From Pseudomonas sp. 7SR1 (GTDB lineage Bacteria; Pseudomonadota; Gammaproteobacteria; Pseudomonadales; Pseudomonadaceae): DNA of 64,000 nucleotides. The stretch is taken from assembly GCF_900156465.1 (NCBI RefSeq), contig NZ_LT707064.1:62001-126000 (forward strand). The letters run 5' to 3'. Positions 17,272 through 25,188 of the stretch are shown here, piece after piece. The notes under the pieces were generated by a model. That model saw nothing but the letters and a program-made list of their open reading frames with translations. It was not told the origin of the DNA and did no database searches. Each line of letters starts with the position of its first letter. Positions within the stretch are counted from its first letter, which is position 1. The position numbers and the translations under genes are program-made.

Positions 17272-17805
17272 TCAGCTGGCGAGCTTGAGGCCGTGGGCCA
17301 CCCACCAGACATAAGCCTCACGTGCCAGCTCGTCGACGCTGTGGCTGGATGCATCCAGGGCCAGGGTCAGTGGCTCGCCGACAGGCGACTCGAGGGTGGC
17401 GAACTGGCTATCGATCAGGGTCGACGGCATGAAATGGCCCGGACGATGGGAAACCCGGTCGGCAGCCACTTCAGGCGTGAGTTCGAGGAATACGAAGCCC
17501 AGGCCCGGCAAGGCGCTGCGCAAGCGTTCGCGATAGCGATGCTTGAGGGCCGAACAGGTCAACACCGGGCGTTCGCCCCTGGCATCGACACGACGCAGCT
17601 CTTGGCACAGGCTGTCGAGCCAGCCGGCACGGTCGTCGTCGTTCAAGGGAATACCGGCGCTCATCTTCTGGATGTTGGCCGCAGGATGGAAAGTGTCGCC
17701 TTCGATGGCAGTGGCGCCGCTCAACTGGCACAGGGCCTGGCTGACGCATGTCTTGCCGCAACCGGCAACGCCCATGATGACCAGGGCGGTGATGGGATTG
17801 TTCAT
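17272..17805 (-). CDS. gntK: Gluconokinase GntK
   Basis: This 177-residue P-loop kinase has the Walker A motif GVAGCGKT near the N-terminus, GDTFHPAANIQKMSAGIPL and the lid segment RPGHFMPSTLIDSQFATLE of the gluconokinase family. It phosphorylates gluconate to 6-phosphogluconate, which enters the Entner-Doudoroff pathway whose genes lie at 34-54 kb. It is first in the gntK-gntP unit, with a GntR-type operator just upstream. Confidence 0.95.
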   Translation of the reverse strand: MNNPITALVIMGVAGCGKTCVSQALCQLSGATAIEGDTFHPAANIQKMSAGIPLNDDDRAGWLDSLCQELRRVDARGERPVLTCSALKHRYRERLRSALPGLGFVFLELTPEVAADRVSHRPGHFMPSTLIDSQFATLESPVGEPLTLALDASSHSVDELAREAYVWWVAHGLKLAS

Positions 17806-17826
17806 GTAACACCTCAGCGCGCAGAC

Positions 17827-17840
17827 AGCGCTACCTTTGC
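17827..17840 (-). promoter_or_regulatory. GntR operator at the gntK promoter
   Basis: Read on the minus strand this site is GCAAAGGTAGCGCT. It matches the Pseudomonas GntR consensus AC-N-AAG-N-TAGCGCT with one mismatch. It lies 22 bases before the gntK start and shares the 15-base block AGACAGCGCTACCTT with the second site. Confidence 0.75.
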
Positions 17841-17977
17841 CAGGTATGACACCAATGCAAAAGCAGAAGTTGCCGACGCCTTCTTGTCATTTTTGTAGTT
17901 GCAGCATGTTCGTTCACGACAACCGCGCCACGAGGATCAGGCCAACCCCGTTCACGCATTTGCAGCCACGTCGAGAC

Positions 17978-17991
17978 AGCGCTACCTTAGT
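17978..17991 (-). promoter_or_regulatory. GntR operator at the gntR promoter
   Basis: Read on the minus strand this site is ACTAAGGTAGCGCT, a full match to AC-N-AAG-N-TAGCGCT. It lies 31 bases before the gntR start, where a bound repressor would give autoregulation. Confidence 0.8.
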
Positions 17992-18021
17992 GCCTTGATT
18001 TTTGTTTGGCAAGCCACCCCG

Positions 18022-19053
18022 ATGACCGCCCCTAAAAACGATAAGAATACACGCACCACCGGCCGCCCTACGCTCAACGAAGTCGCGCGCCTGGCCGGGG
18101 TCAGCCCCATCACTGCTTCCCGCGCCCTGCGAGGTGTCAGCACGGTCGCCACCGAACTGGTGGACAAGGTCCGCCAGGCCGCGGTGGAACTCAACTATGT
18201 CGTCAACCCCGCCGCCCGTGCACTGGCGTCGGCCCAGAGCCATTCGGTGGTGGTACTGGTGCCATCATTGTCCAACCTGCTGTTCATCGACACCCTGGAA
18301 GCCATTCATCGCGTGCTCAGGCCCAAGGGGTTCGAAGTGGTGATCGGCAACTATCACTATTCCCGGGACGAAGAAGAAGACCTGCTGCGCAACTACATGG
18401 CCTATCAGCCACGAGGCTTGCTGCTGACCGGTTTCGACCGCACCGAAAGCGCCCGACGCATGATCGAGGCCAGCAACATCCCCTGTGTCTACATGATGGA
18501 ACTGGACCCCGGCGCGGGCCTGAACTGCGTTGGCTTCTCCCAGCTCAAGGCCGGCGAGACCGCGGCCGAACATCTGATTTCCAGAGGCCGCAAGCGCCTG
18601 GCCTACATCGGCGCGCAGCTTGACCAGCGCACCTTGCTGCGCGGCGAAGGCTTTCGCCGGGCCCTGCAGAAAGCCGGATTGTACGACCCGGACCTGGAAC
18701 TGCTGACACCAAGACCGTCGTCGGTGGGCCTGGGCGGCGAATTGTTTCTTCAACTGCTGGCCAGCCATCCGGATGTGGATGCGATCTTCTTCGGCAACGA
18801 CGACCTGGCGCACGGCGCCCTTTTCGAAGCACTGCGCTGTGGCATCAGGATTCCCGAGCAGATCTCGGTGCTGGGCTTCAACGACCTGCCCGCTTCGGCC
18901 CACATGGTGCCGCGCCTGAGCAGCATCAGCACACCGCGGGAAGCCATCGGGCAACGCGCCGCCGAACAGATGCTGACATTGATGGCCGGAAACCGGATTG
19001 CCCAGCCAGTGGTGGACCTGGGTTTCGAACTCAAGATCCGCGAAAGCACCTGA
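18022..19053 (+). CDS. gntR: LacI-family gluconate repressor GntR
   Basis: This 343-residue LacI-type repressor has its HTH and hinge at residues ~16-65 (TLNEVARLAGVSPITASRALRG; AARALASAQSHSV), followed by a periplasmic-binding-like effector domain. The GntR of this type is released from DNA by gluconate or 6-phosphogluconate. It is divergent from gntK-gntP, and both promoters carry the matching operator. The ATG at 18022 begins MTAPKND; the upstream open frame runs through the operator and is not coding. Confidence 0.93.
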   Translation: MTAPKNDKNTRTTGRPTLNEVARLAGVSPITASRALRGVSTVATELVDKVRQAAVELNYVVNPAARALASAQSHSVVVLVPSLSNLLFIDTLEAIHRVLRPKGFEVVIGNYHYSRDEEEDLLRNYMAYQPRGLLLTGFDRTESARRMIEASNIPCVYMMELDPGAGLNCVGFSQLKAGETAAEHLISRGRKRLAYIGAQLDQRTLLRGEGFRRALQKAGLYDPDLELLTPRPSSVGLGGELFLQLLASHPDVDAIFFGNDDLAHGALFEALRCGIRIPEQISVLGFNDLPASAHMVPRLSSISTPREAIGQRAAEQMLTLMAGNRIAQPVVDLGFELKIREST

Positions 19054-19220
19054 CCCTCTGCGCGAGCGGTCATTGCCGTGGGGCCCTGCCGCAGGGCGGC
19101 AAGGATTGGCCGCCCGGTCTGCGCCCACCTTAGCTGCAGGGCACGGATTGCGGGGGCCGCCGGAGCCGGCATGGGAATTGCTCCTGCCCACCGCTCAGTC
19201 ATTACCTACAGGTGTGAATC

Positions 19221-19772
19221 ATGTTGGTCAGTGCAAAACAGCAAATGATTAATCTGCCCCTCAGGCGCGTGGAGGAGGATCCCGCCACACAGGCCGCCAG
19301 TGGCCTGCAAAGTGCGGCACTGCAGGCGTTGCGAGACAACATCCAGGCCCAGGCCAGCCAAGGCAGCGCCCAGGTCCAGGAATCCATTACTCGCCAGGCC
19401 ACGCAGCAGGTCAACGCCAGCACCGCTATCAGCGACAACGTCGATGAGGCCTTCGCCAAGACTCGCATACAACTGCAAACCGTGGCGTCCGAGGATGCCC
19501 GGGCCAACCTGTCCGACAGTCCGGCGATGCAGGCCTTCAAGGACTACATGAGCAAAACGCCTGAGGAACGCCTGCGCGACAGTATTCTTGAGGAAATGGG
19601 CATTACCGAGGAGGAGTTCGAGGCGATGCCGCCCGAGAAACAACTGGCGGTCAGCCAGGAAATTGCCCAGCGCATGCAGGACAAGTCGGCAATGGCGCAA
19701 GTCGAGAAAGCCCAGGCGAAACACCCGGACGACAAGGCCCAGGCCGTGGATACCTTCCTCGCCGCCCTCTGA
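19221..19772 (+). CDS. Hypothetical glutamine/alanine-rich protein
   Basis: I do not recognise this 183-residue protein. It has no signal peptide and no membrane segment. It is mostly predicted helix, rich in Gln, Ala, Glu and Ser (ALQALRDNIQAQASQGSAQVQ), with an acidic stretch GITEEEFEAMPPEKQ. AGGTG lies ahead of the ATG. Composition and regular heptad-like spacing suggest a helical, perhaps coiled-coil protein. It stands alone between gntR and a tiny basic gene. The 167-base leader holds two overlapping GC-rich hairpins. Confidence 0.7.
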   Translation: MLVSAKQQMINLPLRRVEEDPATQAASGLQSAALQALRDNIQAQASQGSAQVQESITRQATQQVNASTAISDNVDEAFAKTRIQLQTVASEDARANLSDSPAMQAFKDYMSKTPEERLRDSILEEMGITEEEFEAMPPEKQLAVSQEIAQRMQDKSAMAQVEKAQAKHPDDKAQAVDTFLAAL

Positions 19773-19847
19773 TCCCGGGCGCTTGCCTGCTGCCTTGAGC
19801 GAGGGGAACGCCCTCGCTCACACCCGGGGCCCGCCGAGACGGGCCAC

Positions 19848-19958
19848 TCAATGACCGAACAGATTCACCTTCTTGACCTTTTTGTCAGCGCGTTTTTCAT
19901 CGGCGGTCTTCGCCGGTTTTTTCTTTACCGCCTTTTTTGAATCCATGCCTTTGGCCAT
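19848..19958 (-). CDS. Very small lysine-rich protein (36 residues)
   Basis: The ATG at 19958 has GGAG 8 bases upstream and opens a 36-codon frame in which about 13 residues are Lys and most others small or acidic (MDSKKAVKKKPAKTADEKR). The composition is like small nucleic-acid-binding or histone-like tails. A longer open frame upstream in the same register is antisense to the acetyltransferase gene and is not coding. Function is unknown; reality is supported by the ribosome site and clean length. Confidence 0.6.
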   Translation of the reverse strand: MAKGMDSKKAVKKKPAKTADEKRADKKVKKVNLFGH

Positions 19959-20060
19959 GATACGTACTCCACTTATACGGGATGTGGAACCAGGTATACA
20001 CCTATCGCCGCACTCGCGTTCTTTTATAATCGCCCTCCCCTTATTTCCCGGCGCCCGGCC

Positions 20061-20483
20061 ATGACTGAAATCCGCTACCTGCAGCTCGAAGCCCCGCTGT
20101 GGCCGCTGATGAACAAGTTCTACCGCACCCATCAATCGTCGATGAAAGCGGTGCGTGAGGCCCAGCTGTGGGTAGCGCGGCGGGATGAAATCGTCGCGGC
20201 CCAGTGCTTGCGCTCGGTGCCAGGCGGGCGTTGGTTGACCGGGCTGTTCGTCGATCCGGCGTACCGCACGCAAGGCATCGCCGCACGCTTGATCGCCGAA
20301 GCCATGAAAGGCTTGGAGGAGCCGGTGTGGCTGTTCTGTCATCCAGACTTGCGCGATTTCTATGAGCGGCGCGGGTTCAGCTTCGATCCGGCGCTGCCTT
20401 ATGCGATGGCCGAGCGCCTGAGCCGGTATGCCCGCAGCAAGCCGATGATTGCGATGGGGTGGGAGCCGCAGCGCCCTTGCTGA
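20061..20483 (+). CDS. GNAT-family N-acetyltransferase
   Basis: This 140-residue acetyltransferase has the acetyl-CoA loop LFVDPAYRTQGIAARLIAEA and a C-terminal motif FCHPDLRDFYERRGFSF. The substrate is unknown. It is a single gene with a REPIN directly after it. Confidence 0.82.
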   Translation: MTEIRYLQLEAPLWPLMNKFYRTHQSSMKAVREAQLWVARRDEIVAAQCLRSVPGGRWLTGLFVDPAYRTQGIAARLIAEAMKGLEEPVWLFCHPDLRDFYERRGFSFDPALPYAMAERLSRYARSKPMIAMGWEPQRPC

Positions 20484-20502
20484 GGTCCGACGCAGATCCA
20501 AC

Positions 20503-20583
20503 GTGGGAGCGAGCCCGCGATAGCGTCAGGTCTGCTGCATCAATGCCAACCGACACTGCAACCGCGAGCAAGCTCGCTCCCAC
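20503..20583. repeat. REPIN (GTGGGAGCG family)
   Basis: GTGGGAGCGAGCCCGCGAT and CGCGAGCAAGCTCGCTCCCAC form the inverted arms. It lies between the convergent acetyltransferase and deformylase genes. Confidence 0.75.
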
Positions 20584-20599
20584 AGGGTTCGCTGGGGCA

Positions 20600-21139
20600 T
20601 CAATCGTCGGCCGTCGGGTCCAGGTCCGGGAACATCACCTCAGTGAAGCCGAACTTGGTGAAATCGGTGATTCGCGAGGGGTACAGGCGACCGATCAGGT
20701 GATCGCACTCATGCTGCACCACCCGCGCGTGGAAACCGGAGGCCATCCGCACGATCGGCTCGCCCTTGGGATCGAAGCCTTCATAGCGGATGTGCTGGTA
20801 ACGCTCCACAGCCCCACGCAGGCCCGGTACTGACAGGCACCCTTCGAAGCCCTCCTCCATCAACGGGCTCAGCGGCGTGATCAGCGGGTTGATCAGGATG
20901 GTCTGGGGCACTGCCTCGGCATCGGGATAACGCTCGCTGTGCTCGAAACCGAAGATCACCAGTTGCAGGTCCACACCGATCTGCGGCGCCGCCAGCCCGA
21001 CACCACCAACGCTTTCCATGGTCTGGAACATGTCGTCGATCAATTGCCACAACTGCGGACTGTCGAACATGTCGACAGGCACCGGCGGAGCGATGCGCAG
21101 CAGGCGTTCATCGCCCATTTTCAGGATTTCACGAATCAT
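20600..21139 (-). CDS. def: Peptide deformylase (secondary copy)
   Basis: This 179-residue metalloenzyme removes the N-formyl group from new proteins. All three motifs are present: [18 protein letters not shown] (metal Cys) and HECDH (two metal His and the catalytic Glu). The main Pseudomonas def is normally next to fmt; this copy is instead coupled to a BrkB-family gene by a 4-base ATGA overlap, so it is probably an additional deformylase. Confidence 0.92.
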   Translation of the reverse strand: MIREILKMGDERLLRIAPPVPVDMFDSPQLWQLIDDMFQTMESVGGVGLAAPQIGVDLQLVIFGFEHSERYPDAEAVPQTILINPLITPLSPLMEEGFEGCLSVPGLRGAVERYQHIRYEGFDPKGEPIVRMASGFHARVVQHECDHLIGRLYPSRITDFTKFGFTEVMFPDLDPTADD

Positions 21140-22086
21140 GGTCGGGCTTCGTCAGGGTGGGGGTGATGGATGGAATGGTCGCGCCCAAGGCCCGACACAT
21201 GCTGTTTTTCGTGCTGGCCAGGGCTCTTTTCCCCAGGGTCCTTGCCCTCGGAAGACATGTGCTCGATCACCGCATTCATCTCTGCGCCGAGCAACAGCAC
21301 CGCCGAAGAAATATAGAAGTACAGCAACAGCACGATGATCGCACCGATACTGCCATACATGGCGTTGTAGTTGGCAAAGGTCTTGACGTAAAACGCAAAG
21401 CCCAGGGAAGCGATGATCCACACCACCACCGCCAGCACCGAACCCGGCGTGATGAAGCGAAACTCCTGCTTGACGTCGGGCATTACGTAATAGATCAGCG
21501 CTACGGCCACCATCAGCAGGAAGACGATCACCGGCCAGCGCACGATGGTCCAGACCGTGACAATGAACTCCTCCAGCCCCACCTGCGCCGCGATCCAGCC
21601 CATCACCTGCGGTCCGAGCACCATCAACGCCGCAGCCGCCAAAAGCATGCCGGCGATGCCGACCGTGTACAGAATCGACAGCGGGAAGCGTTTCCAGGCC
21701 GGACGCCCTTCCACCACGTCGTAGGCGGCGTTCATCGCACTCATCATCAAGCGCACACCCGCCGAGGCGGTCCACAAGGCAATGACGATACCCACCGACA
21801 ACAACCCACCCTTGGATTGCTGCAACTGATCGATCACCGGGTTGACCTGCTCCAGGGCCTGGGGCGGCAGCACCAGCTCCGATTGCAGGCGCAGCCAGGA
21901 GAAGAAATCCGGCAGGTGCAGGAAGCCGATCAAGGCGATCAGGAAGAGAATGAAGGGGAACAGCGAAAACAGCATCTGGTAGGCCAATGCCGAGGCGTAG
22001 GTCGACATCTCGTCGTCGAGAAACTCGGTCACGGTACGCATCATCACACGATGAAGGGGTAAGCCTTTCAAGGCCGGAAACATCAT
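21136..22086 (-). CDS. YihY/BrkB-family inner-membrane protein
   Basis: This 316-residue protein has about six membrane helices and the family features [21 protein letters not shown] near the start and a [19 protein letters not shown] segment near the end. The C-terminus is a His/Pro/Glu-rich cytoplasmic tail. Despite the old name (ribonuclease BN) the family is not a nuclease; its transport role is unproven. The ATG at 22086 has GGAG at good spacing. Its stop overlaps the def start. Confidence 0.87.
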   Translation of the reverse strand: MMFPALKGLPLHRVMMRTVTEFLDDEMSTYASALAYQMLFSLFPFILFLIALIGFLHLPDFFSWLRLQSELVLPPQALEQVNPVIDQLQQSKGGLLSVGIVIALWTASAGVRLMMSAMNAAYDVVEGRPAWKRFPLSILYTVGIAGMLLAAAALMVLGPQVMGWIAAQVGLEEFIVTVWTIVRWPVIVFLLMVAVALIYYVMPDVKQEFRFITPGSVLAVVVWIIASLGFAFYVKTFANYNAMYGSIGAIIVLLLYFYISSAVLLLGAEMNAVIEHMSSEGKDPGEKSPGQHEKQHVSGLGRDHSIHHPHPDEARP

Positions 22087-22213
22087 GTGCGTCTCCTTTC
22101 GCCGCAAAAAAAGGAAGGTCGCCTGGCGACTCATGGGGTTGTTATCCAAGACAAAGTAACCTGTTTGGCGACTTTGGAACAATTTCCCAGGTGCAAGTTC
22201 GAGCCGACATGAA

Positions 22214-22237
22214 AACGGCCACCCGCAGATGGCCGTT
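22214..22237 (-). terminator. Putative terminator of the csbD-like gene
   Basis: AACGGCCA and TGGCCGTT form an 8-bp stem with an 8-base loop about 27 bases after the csbD stop, followed on the minus strand by only TTTTC. It is moderate as a terminator. Confidence 0.5.
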
Positions 22238-22263
22238 CCAATCGTTTTTTCACGACAGCCCGG

Positions 22264-22455
22264 TTAAGCCTCGTCGACGCCTTTCTTGAGCGCGTCCTTG
22301 GCCTTGCCTGCGGTTTGCTGGGCCTCACCTTTTTTCTCTTGCACTACGCCCTCGGCGCGCATGCGGTCGTTATCGGTGGCCTTGCCGACGCCTTGCTTGA
22401 TGTTGCCGACAGCTTCGTTGGCAACGCCCTTCACCTTATCGCTCGTGCTACCCAT
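22264..22455 (-). CDS. CsbD-family stress protein
   Basis: This 63-residue hydrophilic protein has the CsbD pattern ([20 protein letters not shown] followed by a second [18 protein letters not shown] repeat). CsbD proteins are abundant under general stress in many bacteria; their mechanism is unknown. The start at 22455 (MGSTSDKV) has AGGAGAG upstream; twelve further upstream codons are not conserved. Confidence 0.88.
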   Translation of the reverse strand: MGSTSDKVKGVANEAVGNIKQGVGKATDNDRMRAEGVVQEKKGEAQQTAGKAKDALKKGVDEA

Positions 22456-22649
22456 GATGTCTCTCCTGTGAACAACGGTACGAAAAGTCATTACATAAGG
22501 GTTGACCGGGGCCGTTTGCGGGGAGTTTCATTTTTCGGCGGCATATTTCATCGTCGAATGCAGGTTGCGCTTTATGTTTGCCGACCAACCCCCGAGAATG
22601 CCCCATGTATTCGGGCTGCGGCCTGAAGCTCCAATCCCGTAGGAATGTT

Positions 22650-23027
22650 ATGAAACTCGATAAGAAACAGGCCATCGCCCGCAGGAACCAGGAACTGGGC
22701 GGTGCCGTACTGGGCGTCAATAATTGCCACTTCAGCGAATTGAACCGCAACCGCAACATCTTCTGGTTCAACATCCCGGTGACACGCCTGGCCGTCGGTC
22801 AGTACGAATGGGTCCATCTGTTGCTGCACACTCCGGCCACTGACGAGCTGCTGCACTTGAAGGTACCGACCGTGTTCCTGCGGGAAAAGATGGAAGGCCT
22901 GGAAGTACGTAACCAGGGCAAGCGCAAGGCAGCCCTGAGCCTGGAGCTGAGCGCCGACAAGGACTCTTACCTGCAGGACATGCGTCCTGGAGGCACCAAT
23001 CTGGATTTCGCACCGTTCCGGTTGTAA
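22650..23027 (+). CDS. Conserved hypothetical protein
   Basis: This 125-residue soluble protein has the ATG at 22650 preceded by AGGAA. It is a mixed alpha/beta sequence with FWFNIPVTRL, EWVHLLLHTP and LKVPTVFLREKMEGL strands, and no signal peptide. I do not recognise the family. It stands alone, ended by a shared bidirectional terminator with fadD1. Confidence 0.7.
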   Translation: MKLDKKQAIARRNQELGGAVLGVNNCHFSELNRNRNIFWFNIPVTRLAVGQYEWVHLLLHTPATDELLHLKVPTVFLREKMEGLEVRNQGKRKAALSLELSADKDSYLQDMRPGGTNLDFAPFRL

Positions 23028-23084
23028 CCCACCGCCGATGACCGTCCCCACAAAGACGGTCTCGCTTCAGGTAATCGCCCAAGA

Positions 23085-23110
23085 AAAAGCCCCGCTTCGG
23101 CGGGGCTTTT
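23085..23110. terminator. Bidirectional Rho-independent terminator
   Basis: An 11-bp stem (AAAAGCCCCGC / GCGGGGCTTTT) with a TTCG tetraloop has A/T runs on both sides. It can end the plus-strand hypothetical gene and the minus-strand fadD1. Confidence 0.92.
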
Positions 23111-23124
23111 GTCTGGCGGCAATT

Positions 23125-24816
23125 CTACTTCTTCACACCCAGCTTCCTGAGTTCCTCGTCACGCAACTCGCGCCGCAGGATCTTGCCCACGTTGGTCGTT
23201 GGCAGCGCGTCGCGGAACTCGACAGCCTTGGGCACCTTGTAGCCAGTGACGTTGGCACGCATGTGCTCCATGACCTGTTCCTTGGTCAGCGTGGCCCCCG
23301 GACGGACGACGATGAAAATCTTGATCGCCTCGCCTGACTTCTCGTCCGGTATGCCGATGGCGGCGCATTGCAGCACCCCCGGCAGGGTCGCCAGCACATC
23401 TTCCAGTTCATTGGGGTACACGTTGAAACCCGAGATCAGGATCATGTCCTTTTTGCGATCCACGATACGCATGTAGCCGTCCGGCTGGATCAGCGCGATA
23501 TCGCCCGTCCTGAGCCAGCCTTCGCTGTCGAGGATCTCATCGGTCGCCTCCTGGCGCTGCCAATAGCCCTTCATGACCTGCGGCCCTTTCACGCACAGCT
23601 CGCCGATCTCGCCCAGCGGTTTTTCCACGCCCGCGTCGTCGATGATCTTGCACAGGGTCGACGGCACCGGGATCCCGATAGTCCCGATCTGGATGTTCTG
23701 GATCGGGTTGACCGTGGCCACCGGACTGGTTTCGGTCATGCCGTAGCCTTCGCAGATCGGGCAACCGGTCACTTCCTTCCAACGCTCGGCCGCCGCCAGT
23801 TGCAAGGCCATGCCGCCGGACAGGGTGATCTTCAGTGCCGAGAAGTCCAGCTTGCGGAAGCCTTCGTTGTTGCACAGGGCCACGAACAGCGTATTGAGGC
23901 CAACGAAACCGCTGAATTTCCACTTCGACAGTTCCTTGACCATCGCCGGAAGATCCCGCGGGTTGCTGATCAGGATGTTGTGGTTGCCGATCAGCATCAT
24001 CGCCATGCAATGAAAGGTGAACGCATAGATGTGGTACAGCGGTAGCGGCGTGATCAGCACTTCGCAACCTTCATTGAGGTTGGAGCCCATCAACGCCTTG
24101 CACTGCAGCATGTTCGCCACCAGGTTGCGGTGGCTGAGCATCGCGCCCTTGGCCACGCCGGTGGTGCCACCGGTGTATTGCAACACAGCCACATCGTCGC
24201 TGGTGGGGTTGGCTTCGTTGATTGGCTGGCCGTGGCCCTTGCTCAGCACATCGTTGAACTTGACGGCCTTGGGCAAGTGATAGGCCGGAACCATCTTCTT
24301 GACGTACTTGATCACGCTGTTGATCAACAGACGCTTGAGCGGCGGCAGCAGGTCGGCGACTTCAGTGACAATGACGTGCTTGACGCCGGTCTTGGGCACC
24401 ACGGCCTCGGCCAGGTGCGCCATGTTCGCCAGGCATACCAGCGCCTTGGCGCCGGAATCGTTGAACTGGTGTTCCATCTCCCGCGCGGTGTACAGCGGGT
24501 TGGTGTTGACCACGATGAGGCCGGCGCGAATGGCGCCGAACACGGCCACCGGATACTGGAGAACGTTAGGCAGTTGCACGGCGATTCGATCGCCAGGCTG
24601 CAAATCGGTATGCTGTTGCAGATACGCGGCAAAGGCACCGGACAATTCGTAGAGTTCACCGTAGGTGATTGTCTTGCCGAGGTTGCTGAATGCCGGCTTG
24701 TCGGCGAAGCGTTGGCAGGACTGCTTCAACACCGCCTGAATATTCGGATACTCGTCTGGATTGATGTCGGCAGCAATCCCAGCTGGGTACTTATCCTTCC
24801 AAAAGTCTTCAATCAT
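23125..24816 (-). CDS. fadD1: Long-chain fatty-acid-CoA ligase FadD1
   Basis: This 563-residue adenylate-forming enzyme activates fatty acids to acyl-CoA with ATP. The P-loop-like motif is LQYTGGTTGVAKGAML, the core motifs are GYGMTETSP and RTGDIALIQPDGYMRIVDRKKDMILISGFNVYP (read as two parts), and the C-terminal lysine domain ends in NVGKILRREL. The true start MIEDFWKDKYPAG is at 24816; the frame upstream runs another 57 codons without conservation. It is the downstream member of a tandem pair with fadD2, as in P. aeruginosa PA3299/PA3300. Confidence 0.95.
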   Translation of the reverse strand: MIEDFWKDKYPAGIAADINPDEYPNIQAVLKQSCQRFADKPAFSNLGKTITYGELYELSGAFAAYLQQHTDLQPGDRIAVQLPNVLQYPVAVFGAIRAGLIVVNTNPLYTAREMEHQFNDSGAKALVCLANMAHLAEAVVPKTGVKHVIVTEVADLLPPLKRLLINSVIKYVKKMVPAYHLPKAVKFNDVLSKGHGQPINEANPTSDDVAVLQYTGGTTGVAKGAMLSHRNLVANMLQCKALMGSNLNEGCEVLITPLPLYHIYAFTFHCMAMMLIGNHNILISNPRDLPAMVKELSKWKFSGFVGLNTLFVALCNNEGFRKLDFSALKITLSGGMALQLAAAERWKEVTGCPICEGYGMTETSPVATVNPIQNIQIGTIGIPVPSTLCKIIDDAGVEKPLGEIGELCVKGPQVMKGYWQRQEATDEILDSEGWLRTGDIALIQPDGYMRIVDRKKDMILISGFNVYPNELEDVLATLPGVLQCAAIGIPDEKSGEAIKIFIVVRPGATLTKEQVMEHMRANVTGYKVPKAVEFRDALPTTNVGKILRRELRDEELRKLGVKK

Positions 24817-25069
24817 GGAAGCCCACTCCTCAGCAACGCGAATTCTCACCGCATTTGATGCGATTATTATTGGTGTGTGTTTGTTGGTGAATCTGGCTTG
24901 AATCAAGGCCGAGAAGTCACAAAAGCGCGCCGAGAGTAGCAGCTTTGCCAAGGGCCGACCAGAGCCAAAATAGGCCCAATCAGTCATTAATCCGACTCAA
25001 GAATATTCAATGGTCACTTTTAGAGTAAAAATTCTAAGCACCATCGAATCGATCTGAACATAAGAAACC

Positions 25070-25156
25070 GTGGGAGCGGCCTTGCTCGCGAAAGCAATGG
25101 ACCCGCCACCCTCGGGCTGACCGATCCACCGCCTTTGCGAGCACGTTCGCTCCCAC
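25070..25156. repeat. REPIN between fadD2 and fadD1
   Basis: Inverted arms GTGGGAGCGGCCTTGCTCGC and GCGAGCACGTTCGCTCCCAC flank about 47 bases. The rest of the 372-base gap (24817-25188) is A/T-rich towards fadD1 and probably holds its own promoter, with no operator that I can name. Confidence 0.72.
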
Positions 25157-25188
25157 CAGTTGTTTCTACCGGACGATCTTTGCAGGCG

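Noticed and set aside
24817..25069. PsrA or FadR operator before fadD1
   Set aside because: No pair of GAAAC/GTTTC half-sites with proper spacing could be found by eye.
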